A stretch of 64,000 bases of DNA from an archaeon (GTDB lineage: Archaea; Thermoproteota; Nitrososphaeria; Nitrososphaerales; UBA183), in contig JAKASI010000001.1 of NCBI GenBank assembly GCA_021828185.1, forward strand, positions 310,001 through 374,000, read 5' to 3'. The notes below the pieces were generated by a model. That model was given only the letters and a program-made list of their open reading frames with translations. It searched no databases and was not told where the DNA came from. The position numbers were made by a program, and so were the translations under genes. Position 1 is the first letter of the stretch, and the number at the start of each line of letters is the position of its first letter. Of the stretch, positions 16,908 to 24,593 are shown piece by piece.

Positions 16908-17161
16908 TTGGCGAGAATAAGGTTCACGAGGCACGCTGAGGAAAAGTTCGAGGTAGTCCATTCCTACGGTTTCGACGTATCTCGGAGTCAAGTTGAAAGA
17001 GCCATTTCGGCACCGGACCATACTGCATGGAAAGGGGTCCAGACCTTCTCAACGGTGATCCTCGACGACAAGTTCGGTCTGAGGGTGGTGCACGAAGAGC
17101 GGAAGGCATTATAGTAGTGATAACCTTCTATCCAATCGAGAGGAAGAGAATTGGCCTATAG
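16908..17161 (+). pseudogene. DUF4258-family protein, frameshifted near its C-terminus
   Basis: The first frame gives 68 residues with the DUF4258 pattern (RFTRHAEEKFEVV, VSRSQVERAI, GLRVVHEE) and stops at 17114. In another frame from about 17102 the expected ending appears, GIIVVITFYPIERKRIGL, stopping at 17161. A single frameshift around 17095-17105 therefore breaks the gene, or it is a sequencing error. TATA-like CTTATAACG at about 16870 fits the TTG start. DUF4258 proteins often accompany DUF2283 proteins in toxin-antitoxin-like pairs, as here. Confidence 0.65.
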
Positions 17162-17360
17162 GATGAAGTACGATTCTGATGTCGACGTTCTATCCGTCGT
17201 GCTGAAGGAGAAGGGGAAGCTCTCGCACGCCGAGGAGGTTGGCGATGTGATTCTTCACGTGGATAAGGAAGGCAGGCCCCCTTTTTTCGAAGTCCTGAAC
17301 GCCAGCAAGGTCGTCCCCAAGATGGTTAAGGCCATGGCTCGGGGCGAAGTCGTTGCCTAG
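17151..17360 (+). CDS. DUF2283 family protein, probable antitoxin partner
   Basis: 69 residues from a TTG. The text MKYDSDVDVLSVVL, then HAEEVGDVILHVDKEG and FEVLNASKVV are typical of DUF2283. It overlaps the repaired end of the DUF4258 gene by 11 bases, the normal coupling for this pair. In the family it is thought to be the antitoxin of DUF4258; that role is inferred. The ATG at residue 5 is an alternative start. Confidence 0.75.
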   Translation: MAYRMKYDSDVDVLSVVLKEKGKLSHAEEVGDVILHVDKEGRPPFFEVLNASKVVPKMVKAMARGEVVA

Positions 17361-17510
17361 ACGTCCTTTCGTCGGGTCGATGAGCATTGGCACATGACTG
17401 GCCATTATCCCAGATGGACCAGCGGTAATTATGGTCCCGAGTCTTGTCTTGTTGATCTCGGCCTGAAGTACCTCTATTTTGTCTTCCTTGAACCATCTCG
17501 GAGCATACAA
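17361..17510 (-). pseudogene. 5' fragment of a PaiB-type FMN-binding protein
   Basis: On the minus strand the first 50 residues (MYAPRWFKEDKIEVLQAEIN and ASHVPMLIDPTKG) match the N-terminus of PaiB split-barrel proteins. The similarity ends at about 17361, exactly where the DUF2283 gene ends, so the rest has been lost or displaced. The promoter remains: a GATAAATAG element about 27 bases before the ATG on the minus strand. This marks a recombination breakpoint at the right edge of the toxin-antitoxin cluster. Confidence 0.65.
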
Positions 17511-17893
17511 ATCTAGTCCACTTTTCAGGCCAGCGCTATTTATCCTTCAAAGACGAATCGAAGCGAGCCCTGGTGAATGTCCCATGTCGTCATTGGAAAG
17601 ATGACTGTTCGCGCGTACCGCCAGTAGGAAGGTAACACGCTCCGTTCAGCAGTGTGTGCAAAGTGTTGCAACAAAGCGAAGGTCAAAGCCGTACCGGACC
17701 CCCGACTCTACCCGGATTCGAGCCCATAATGGGTCCGGACTCGTACGATTCTCAGTCCTAATAGCAACCCTGGGTCGGCCGGCGGTCAGATTCTGGACAC
17801 GGGTCGGTCGTCGGGTTTTGGGGCCGGCGGGAACCCCTGCCTTCGAAAGATATTAGACCGGCATAACCTGCAAGACCTGCGTAGCGGACCCAT
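17511..17893. other. intergenic region before the glycosyltransferase gene
   Basis: About 380 bases, no gene seen. It holds the truncated paiB promoter at its left end, several GC-rich inverted segments near 17690-17745 (CCGGATTCGAGCCC and GGGTCCGGACTCG), and AT-rich elements near 17850 (AAGATATTAG) and 17862 (GCATAACC) that could drive the glycosyltransferase gene. Confidence 0.3.
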
Positions 17894-19132
17894 ATGGACC
17901 TGGGTGGACTGACAGGCTTCTTTGTCTGGCTGCATTCGCTGACAACGTTACAGCTCCTCGCCATCCTAGCGATTCCCATCGCGTTCGACCTTTCCAGAAG
18001 CGTAGGGAAATCGGTATTCCTGCTGCTTCACCATCTTCACGAACGGATTCACCCGCTCAAGTTCGATCCTGGTTTCCGACCCCGAGTGAGTATCATCGTC
18101 CCGGCCCACAATGAGGCTTCTTCGATAGAAAGGACCGTCCAGGCACTCCTTGAGCTGGACTACTTGGACAAAGAGATAGTTGTGGTTGACGACGGCTCTA
18201 CAGACCAGACCTCCTTCAAGGTGATGCCCTACGCTGAGCAGAACTTGGTGAAACTTGTCCGGAGAGAAACCGCGAGCGGTTCGAAAGCCGGAGCCATAGA
18301 TTACGGGGTGTCTTTTTGCACGGGAGATATCCTCTATGTAGTCGACGCAGACACGCTAGTCGAAAGAAAAGCCATCAGTGAAGCCACCAAGTTCTTCCAA
18401 TTCGAGGGGACAATCGCTGTCTCCGGTAACGTGAGGATACTCGCTGGCGACGGGAACGTCAACAATCTGTTGACGAAGCTGCAGTCCTACGAGTATCTCA
18501 TATCGATAGAGCTCGGGAGAAGATACAACGCCCTGATGGGAATGCTCATCATAATCTCCGGCGCTTTTGGCGGGTTTAGGATCCGGACGGCGAGAGAACT
18601 CGGCCTCTTCGACAAGGACACTCTGACCGAAGACTTCGACCTGACTATGAAACTGAGGAAGACCGGGGGGAGAATATTCTTTGCCCCAGAAAGCATCGCG
18701 TGGACCTACTGTCCCGCCACCCTGAGATCATGGTTCAGACAACGAAGGAGATGGGCAGTGGGCCAGATAGAAACGCTCGTAAAGCACAAAGATGTCTTCC
18801 TTAACCGCAGGTTCAGGCTCGGATTCAGGGTCGCCCTCTATGACACCCTGCTGATGGACGTGGTCCTTCTGTTCGCAAGGACGGCTTGGGTCCTGTTTGT
18901 CCTCCTCGATTTCTCCTCAAACCTCTTCTACACGCTCGTTTTGATCTATCTGCTCTATGTTGTTTCCGAGCTTGTTACGTTCGTGTCTGCCGGACTCCTT
19001 TCCCCGCGGAAGACTGACGTCAAGCTACTCTATCTTCTTCCGATAGTGGTGTTTGTCTACAGGCCGCTGTACGGCCTAGTGCGAATGTATTCTTACTTTG
19101 TCAGGGCCGTGGGCAGAAGGGGCTTGTGGTAG
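17894..19132 (+). CDS. membrane glycosyltransferase, family GT2 (poly-GlcNAc/hyaluronan-synthase-like)
   Basis: 412 residues. One transmembrane segment near 18-36, then a GT2 catalytic domain (65-300) with VVVDDGSTDQ, VDADT (the DxD-type metal site), LTEDFDLT (the catalytic Asp) and QRRRW (the processive-synthase signature). C-terminal transmembrane helices fall at about 318-340, 345-365 and 375-400. It should polymerise a sugar from a UDP or GDP donor and pass the polymer across the membrane, probably exopolysaccharide. The following small membrane gene and the KaiC-like gene on the same strand may form part of the same system. Confidence 0.85.
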   Translation: MDLGGLTGFFVWLHSLTTLQLLAILAIPIAFDLSRSVGKSVFLLLHHLHERIHPLKFDPGFRPRVSIIVPAHNEASSIERTVQALLELDYLDKEIVVVDDGSTDQTSFKVMPYAEQNLVKLVRRETASGSKAGAIDYGVSFCTGDILYVVDADTLVERKAISEATKFFQFEGTIAVSGNVRILAGDGNVNNLLTKLQSYEYLISIELGRRYNALMGMLIIISGAFGGFRIRTARELGLFDKDTLTEDFDLTMKLRKTGGRIFFAPESIAWTYCPATLRSWFRQRRRWAVGQIETLVKHKDVFLNRRFRLGFRVALYDTLLMDVVLLFARTAWVLFVLLDFSSNLFYTLVLIYLLYVVSELVTFVSAGLLSPRKTDVKLLYLLPIVVFVYRPLYGLVRMYSYFVRAVGRRGLW

Positions 19133-19488
19133 ACGTTCAACCTGAGCCTACATCCCTTTCCGGCCGCTCCGAAGCATGACCTTTCCACCCTTACCCACTT
19201 TCACGGGCGCCAAAGCCGGCTGACCTGCTGGTATCCAGCGGTGCCTCCTCAAGACCGTACCATCATCTCTCACTTCCCTGCAGATGAATTCGCTTGCGCG
19301 GCGAGTGCCGCCATCGGGGCCCTAGACTCCGCCCCGTGAACCCGCGTCCCCTGCCACGAGCCGCCACACTTCTCCGGCGCTGGCTACGGACGGCTTGAGC
19401 GGAGGAAAGTCCTTTCCCAGATCAGAACGACGTCCGCCGAAAAGAATTCCTAAATAACTCCTTGGGGGATTAAAAAGCGCGTTAGGAG
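19133..19488. other. intergenic region with promoter of the small membrane gene
   Basis: About 355 bases with no coding frame on either strand. GC-rich and somewhat structured (for example GGGGCCCTAGACTCCGCCCC around 19316-19336), so a non-coding RNA is conceivable. A CTAAATAACT element at about 19450-19459 sits about 30 bases before the ATG at 19489 and is a likely TATA box. Confidence 0.35.
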
Positions 19489-19824
19489 ATGGCACCCATC
19501 GCTGTCGCGCTCCAAGTTGTCAACGTCGCATTCACCTTTGTCGTGATCGTCTTCGTCGTCTTGGTTTCGAGGGTATTCAACACAGGGATCTTCGCGCGCT
19601 TCTTCATGTACATCAAAATCGCGGTCGTCTTCCTCTCATTCTATGTGCTCCTCCGCGGTGCCCTCGGATATTCTCTCCCGGGAAATTTTGATGCCCTGAT
19701 AACCCTCCTGAACGTATTGTATTCTGCTTTCGTTATGGCCGCATTTGCAGCTCTGTACCGCGACTGGAAGAGGATAAGCTTGGACCAACCCATACGTCCA
19801 GTCGAGAGCTCAAAGGGAACATGA
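19489..19824 (+). CDS. small three-helix membrane protein
   Basis: 111 residues with three predicted transmembrane helices (about 7-30, 36-58 and 67-90) and a short polar tail. It lies between a GT2 synthase and a KaiC-like protein with a TackOD1-type domain. Membrane partners of this size are common beside thaumarchaeal signal proteins, so a sensor or anchor role is a guess. A TATA-like box lies 30 bases upstream. Confidence 0.6.
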   Translation: MAPIAVALQVVNVAFTFVVIVFVVLVSRVFNTGIFARFFMYIKIAVVFLSFYVLLRGALGYSLPGNFDALITLLNVLYSAFVMAAFAALYRDWKRISLDQPIRPVESSKGT

Positions 19825-19852
19825 CCCCCAGGACCCCCTCGGCGGGAAGTGC

Positions 19853-21073
19853 ATGACGGGCTCCATACCTCTCGCTCAGTCTCCGATATTCTCGTCTATC
19901 GTCTCGGCAGCCTCGAAGGGGACGGTTCTACTTTTCGGGCCAAGCGGCAGCGGCAAGACAACTTTCGCGATACAATTCGCGAAAAGCAAACTGGAAGCAG
20001 GGTACCAAGTCATCTTCGTTCTAACTGTTTTTCCACGAGCAGACCTGGACGCCACCGCCGGGAGGCTGGGGCTCGACCTTGCCTCGTTTGGGCACCTGGT
20101 AAGCGCTGTCGACTGCTACTCTTCATCTTCTCCAACCTCCATCAACGTTCCGCCGAACGCGACGTTACAAGAGGTTCTCGACGCAATCGAAAAGGCGGCA
20201 AAGGACAAGGTAGGCTATCTGCTTGTTGTTGACGACATTTCTTCTCTAATCGCGTACACGCCTCCCGATGCGGCATACAAATTCATGCAGATGTTAGTCT
20301 CCAAAGTGCACAAGGACAGGTCCCAGGCCCTGTTGCTCATTCATCCGGAGATTCTCGACTCGAAACTCATGACCTTGTGCCTCTCGATGGCCGAAGGCCA
20401 CCTCGAGATCGTGGAAGACGATAAGGGAAACAAGAAGGGCCGGGTGAAGATGCTTAGGCATAGCCCGATTTCGGCCGAGTGGTTTCCTTTTGCAATCGAC
20501 GAAAACGGGATACAACTGACTGTGTCGGAAGATGGCCTAGAAGAGCGAATAGTGGCTGAGCTGGGCCGTGTTGGAAGAATCTATCCTAGCGAATTCGCCC
20601 GGAAGTCAAACGAGAAGACCGAAACAGTGGAAAGAACGATGGAGAAGCTCACAAAGGAAGGAAAGCTGGTCCGCGGTGAAGAGGAGCTGAAGATGAGCTG
20701 CCCCAGGTGCTCGTCGCTCGATGTGGAAATCAACGGGCTGTGTCCCAGGTGCGGATCCAGGAGGTTCGAAGAGGTCGTTCTGATTGAGCATTACAAATGC
20801 GGAAACGTTAGCGCAGAACGGGACTACCAGAGAGGCGTCTGCCCGAAGTGCAGGAAGGAAATCAAGCTCGTAGGGGTGGATTACCGGAGAAAAGAAGGGC
20901 AACACACGTGCCAGTCATGTGGAGAAATCTTCTCCCAGCCCAAGAAGAACCTTGTGTGCGCATCGTGCGGGTCAACCCTGGACCCCTCCTCGGTCAGCTG
21001 GGTCAGGGTTTACGGCTATTCGGGGACGCGTGAAAAGAAAGCGCCTGGAGTCACGCCGCCAGCTGCTTCCTGA
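19853..21073 (+). CDS. KaiC/RecA-like ATPase with winged helix and TackOD1-type zinc output domain
   Basis: 406 residues. RecA-like ATPase with Walker A GPSGSGKT at 29-36 and Walker B YLLVVDDISSL near 122-132. A winged-helix-like linker occupies about 220-280, then a cysteine-rich region: a zinc ribbon CPRC/CPRC, then EHYKCGNVSAERDY, CPKC, GVDYRR, CQSC and CASC. This cysteine pattern with conserved EH, CG and DY pairs is the TackOD1 output domain described in thaumarchaeal signalling proteins. The protein probably couples ATP-driven oligomer state to an unknown output, here linked to a polysaccharide synthase. Confidence 0.75.
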   Translation: MTGSIPLAQSPIFSSIVSAASKGTVLLFGPSGSGKTTFAIQFAKSKLEAGYQVIFVLTVFPRADLDATAGRLGLDLASFGHLVSAVDCYSSSSPTSINVPPNATLQEVLDAIEKAAKDKVGYLLVVDDISSLIAYTPPDAAYKFMQMLVSKVHKDRSQALLLIHPEILDSKLMTLCLSMAEGHLEIVEDDKGNKKGRVKMLRHSPISAEWFPFAIDENGIQLTVSEDGLEERIVAELGRVGRIYPSEFARKSNEKTETVERTMEKLTKEGKLVRGEEELKMSCPRCSSLDVEINGLCPRCGSRRFEEVVLIEHYKCGNVSAERDYQRGVCPKCRKEIKLVGVDYRRKEGQHTCQSCGEIFSQPKKNLVCASCGSTLDPSSVSWVRVYGYSGTREKKAPGVTPPAAS

Positions 21074-21227
21074 TGAGGGGCCCCGGGGTTGCAGGTGGCT
21101 CCCTGCCTTCTGCAGGGTACAAGCTTCTGTGAAGCGATAGCGTCAGGTGGTGGAAGGTCGGCGGGGGCTTGCTTGCAAATCGTAATGACCAGGTTGGCGG
21201 GAAGGATTCAAGCCCGCCCTTTGCTGG

Positions 21228-21720
21228 CTAAGGCGCTGACTCGTAGCGGGATTCCGAAGCGTCCGAGTCAGGCGGGGGGCGCTGCCGCCAACGGGTCTTC
21301 GAAGAAGGACGAGGAAAACCGCAAGTAGGCCATGTTACCCTTCCGAACCCGAAGTGTCTTGACACAGGCCCCTGGATGACGTCGATGTTCGTTACCCTGT
21401 TGTAGGGCACGAAGCTTTTCCTCTTCCACCACACCCCTCCCTCGTACACCACCCGGTCCGTCCCTGGAGTATACCTGATTGTCGAGAGGAACTTCGGTAT
21501 CCAGTAGGCAATGGGGCCATTAACGAGTAGGCAGGGTGACGGCTAGGCTCAGGGCCACTATCCAGTACTCCCCGATTCCAGCCAAGTAGAGAGTGGACAC
21601 GACGACGGCAGTCAGGGCCGCCAGCACGAGTGCAGGGACGGCTAGATAGACATAGTACAATTTCCTTGCTTCGGGGTGGGGGTCGAAGGTCTCGCCGACC
21701 CTCGCACTAGATCTAGGTAG
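21228..21720 (-). pseudogene. broken PH-domain (DUF304-type) membrane protein
   Basis: On the minus strand, GETFDPHPEARKLYYVYLAV with two transmembrane segments is followed, after a frameshift near 21515-21530, by YWIPKFLSTIRYT and GGVWWKRKSFVPYNRVTNID, with VIQGPVSRHFGFG. This is the archaeal/bacterial membrane-flanked PH domain. The first frame stops at 21520; the second frame carries the PH core and then loses the expected C-terminus at about 21300. So the gene is frameshifted and truncated. Confidence 0.7.
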
Positions 21721-21939
21721 ATCCACGGCTGCAGAGAAGGAGGGCTGCGCTCTTAACTGAAGCAGACGTTTGCCAAGAGTGGGAACCTCCCTTGGGCAGG
21801 TCGCTGGGCTCGCTGTGGCTCCATTGCTCAACATGAGGATGGCATCTCGTCAGGCCACCCTTTGACGGAGTCCATCTGAGTCGGCGTTCATTGGATAGCA
21901 CGGCCAACGAGATGACCACGTTGCGAGATTGTTGGCAGC

Positions 21940-22023
21940 AATTCTCTAAAGAGCACCACGGCGCTCCTCGTCTACCTCGGGCTCGCGGCCTTCGTGGCCC
22001 ACATGCTCTTCGCGGGCAACTAG
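21940..22023 (+). pseudogene. remnant of a membrane-protein C-terminus
   Basis: A frame without a start codon reads SLKSTTALLVYLGLAAFVAH, then MLFAGN and stop (22021-22023). The GC3-rich codons and hydrophobic pattern look like the end of a lost gene. It lies in a decayed stretch next to the broken PH-domain gene. Confidence 0.35.
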
Positions 22024-22163
22024 TGACCCAAAGTCCTGGGGCGCGCTCTAGGCTATGTGTCAGCCAGGCGGGTGCCAGGGTCATCGTCACGGAGCCGGCC
22101 ACGAGGGTGCCATCAGGTGGACTGGGACGACGTCTGAGATGATTGTCGGCGGAGCGCCACCCT

Positions 22164-22202
22164 GGTGCCGGGCTTGAACCCGACCTGGCCAAAGCCGGCA
22201 CC
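22164..22202 (-). other. tRNA-like acceptor/T-arm hairpin
   Basis: On the minus strand GGTGCCG and CGGCACC pair over seven bases and enclose GGGTTCAAGCCC, followed by an A (CGGCACCA). It resembles an acceptor stem plus T arm without D and anticodon arms, and the T stem has a mismatch. It is probably a tRNA remnant or attachment-site scar, not a functional tRNA. Confidence 0.3.
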
Positions 22203-22382
22203 GCTGACCACTGTCGCGTTGGGATTGTCTGTCGTTCTTCAGGAGATCAGGCAGTCTAAGGGTGCTTCCCGAACAGTCCGGGATTCGTCGAGCCGTGTCG
22301 CCACGCACACCTCTTGAAATACGCGGGTCGGTCCTTGTTTATAGCGCCCCATCGGCGCGGGTCCCCCGAAGAGTTGGAAGAG

Positions 22383-23603
22383 GTGCAGACCGGCACGGCC
22401 GGCCAGGTCACTGACGGGCGTTCTCTCGCCTTCCTGGCCGCCCTCAGGGTCTTCAGGAGCGTTTCGGCAGGCATGATCAACATCGCCTTTCCCTTTCTTG
22501 TCCTGACCGAGCTTCATCTGGGGAACCTGCTCCTGGGTTTCATATACGCCTCAGCAACGATCGCCACCGCCCTGCTGGGGCTTGGAATCGGGTTCGCGGC
22601 GGACCTCGTCGGGAGGAGATTTTCATTCGTTGTCGCTCTTGCCCTGCTCCCGATATCTGCCTCCCTTCTGGTGGCCAGCACCAGCATCCCCTCCCTCTTC
22701 GTCGCTGCCGTGGTGGGAGGGATATCCGCCAGCGGATCCCTTCCGGGGGGCGGGGTCGGCGGGGCCGCGCAGCCGATACAGTCTATCCTCACCACCGAGC
22801 TCACTTCCAGGCAGGACAGGACGAGATTCTACTCCGTGCTGGCATTCACCTCTGGTATCGCCTCAGCCGCCGGCGCCTATCTCGGAGGTTTCGGATCGAT
22901 ACAGGAGGTGTTCGCCATCGCTGCCTTGCTGAGCCTGGCTTCGGTCCTGCTCGCCCCTTTCGTCAGGATGGGCAGGTCTGTCAGGCGCTCCGTCAAGCTG
23001 AAGTCAGGGGCGGCCATCGGGAAATTCAGCCTCACCGGTATACTCAACGGGCTCAGCCAAGGACTGATCACTCCCTTCCTGATCCCTTTCTTCATCGTAG
23101 TCTACTCCATGACCAGGACAGAGATGAACGTCTACGCGGCAGTTTCGGGGGTCATAGCGTCTTTCGCCCTCCTGCTTGCTCCCCGCATCGAAAGGAGGGT
23201 CGGGTTCCTCCGAGGGATAATAGCCACCCGTGGAGCCTCCGTGGTCCTTTCGGTGGTAATGCCGTTCGTAAGGGTGCTCCCGGTCTCCCTGTTCGTCTAT
23301 CTGCTCCTCCCAGCGACCAGGGTGATGACCCTCCCGGTGCAGCAGGCGGCGATGATGGACATGGTCTCTGAGGACGAGAGGGGGGCGGCCTTCGGCATCA
23401 ACCAGACCGCGAGACTGCTCGCCTCTTCGGGGGGGACTTACTTTTCTGGGTTCGAGTTCGCCGGTGCGGATACAGACCCGGTGGCCATCGACCTCCCGTT
23501 CGCCCTCTACGGCGTGGTCCTGGGCCTCAACCTCTGCCTCTACTGGCTCTTCTTCAGGAGGTACAGGCCCCCTCCTCGTGTCACGCCCTCTCCGAAGACG
23601 TGA
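22383..23603 (+). CDS. MFS-family transporter
   Basis: About 406 residues with 12 predicted transmembrane helices. The loop between helices 2 and 3 reads GIGFAADLVGRRFSF, the MFS motif A (G-x-x-x-D-x-x-G-R-R). A cytoplasmic loop is at about residue 205. The substrate cannot be told; drug or metabolite efflux is typical. TTTATA at 22338-22343 puts transcription start at about 22367, so I prefer GTG 22383 over the TTG at 22314 that opens the frame. The gene stands alone between two decayed regions. Confidence 0.8.
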   Translation: MQTGTAGQVTDGRSLAFLAALRVFRSVSAGMINIAFPFLVLTELHLGNLLLGFIYASATIATALLGLGIGFAADLVGRRFSFVVALALLPISASLLVASTSIPSLFVAAVVGGISASGSLPGGGVGGAAQPIQSILTTELTSRQDRTRFYSVLAFTSGIASAAGAYLGGFGSIQEVFAIAALLSLASVLLAPFVRMGRSVRRSVKLKSGAAIGKFSLTGILNGLSQGLITPFLIPFFIVVYSMTRTEMNVYAAVSGVIASFALLLAPRIERRVGFLRGIIATRGASVVLSVVMPFVRVLPVSLFVYLLLPATRVMTLPVQQAAMMDMVSEDERGAAFGINQTARLLASSGGTYFSGFEFAGADTDPVAIDLPFALYGVVLGLNLCLYWLFFRRYRPPPRVTPSPKT

Positions 23604-23940
23604 GACATCCACCTGCTCTCGCCGGCGGTCTCAACCTGGCGTTCCACTCGAAACCGCCAGAACTTGTCCCCGCACGGACAGGGTGTCAGCCGCCGAAAGG
23701 CAGAGCGCGAAAGCGTACACCGTGATTCTCCCAGCAACGGGCTGAACAGAACCAAACCCTTCCTGCCTCAGCCTGACTGTCTTGCATGCATGTAAACGTG
23801 GCGAATGCGGGCGTGCTGTCTCCATTCTGCGACAGACGACTGCCAGTCTGACAGCATATGCGCACACCTCATCATACAGGGACTTTTTAGGCGCTAATGG
23901 CATGGTTAGTCACGCTCCAGTAGGGACTGTGGTGCGCCAA

Positions 23941-23961
23941 GCTCTGTTTGATAAACAGAGC
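23941..23961. promoter_or_regulatory. perfect 9-bp inverted repeat
   Basis: GCTCTGTTT, a three-base loop GAT, then AAACAGAGC. With its AT-rich centre it is more like a protein operator than a terminator. No gene starts close to it on either strand. Confidence 0.4.
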
Positions 23962-24117
23962 CCTTCTTCGCCCGCGGAGTCCAAGCATAACCAGGACTGA
24001 GCTCGTCTGGTGGGTCTTCCGAAGCTTCGTTAGGCATTCGACGCCACGAGCACATTCTCGTGCGAATTCCCCGCAGCAGCGGCTCTCCGGCCGAGTGCCG
24101 CCCTAGGCGCCTGACGC

Positions 24118-24330
24118 AACTAGTGCGACCAAGGCCACAGCGAAGAGGCTGAGGATGTCGGAGCCATTGATCGGGTGACCAGCGAAGCAGAGAGACCCGG
24201 TCCCGAAGGGGACCTACTGCCAGGCGAGTGTTCGTCCGCTGAAGCTGAAGATGGGCGCCGATTTCATCCGAGAGCGTTCCGAACCCTACTGCGACGGTTG
24301 CTACAATCAGGAGCAGAGTGTCCGGGCCGG
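24118..24330 (-). pseudogene. fragments of a decayed membrane-anchored protein
   Basis: On the minus strand PGPDTLLLIVATVAVGFGTL in one frame is followed in another by VPFGTGSLCFAGHPINGSDI and a hydrophobic tail (LSLFAVALVALVASGA) ending in a stop at about 24118. The pieces fit one ancestral protein broken by frameshifts. Family unknown. Confidence 0.3.
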
Positions 24331-24593
24331 GCTCGATCAACTCGACCCTGAGTTGCGGATGCTGGAGGCGTGCTATTTCGGGACCTGGGTGTGCTTCCCA
24401 AGGCTCTGAACTTCCCAATCCAGAAGGTGCGAAGGCAGGGCACGGGCCGTCCTGTAAGGTCACCCTCAGGTCGAAGATTGGGCTGAGCTGTGCGCCCCGC
24501 CTCTCCATCGCCCCGTTCGCTGGCGAACAGACCGAAGTTCCACTGAGGGCAACGGTCCAAAGGACTGTGGCCGGCAGCTGCGGCGAGCTCTGT

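Larger units (their letters stand above)
23604..24593. other. decayed intergenic region
   Basis: Nearly 1 kb between the transporter and the PrpD gene. No intact gene is visible. It has a perfect 9-bp palindrome (23941-23961) and, on the minus strand at 24118-24330, scraps of a membrane protein. A 234-residue antisense frame at 23906-24610 has random codon use and is not called. Confidence 0.45.

Noticed and set aside
19380..19440. GGAGGAAAGTCC resembling the P4 strand of RNase P RNA
   Set aside because: The matching 3' region (ACAGAA...GGCTTA) and the expected 250-300 base body are missing; a promoter and gene follow within 90 bases.
21200..21275. tRNA-like text (TGGCTAAGGCGCTGACTC) and hairpins
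   Set aside because: No D, anticodon and T arms can be formed together; T loop lacks TTCGA in place.
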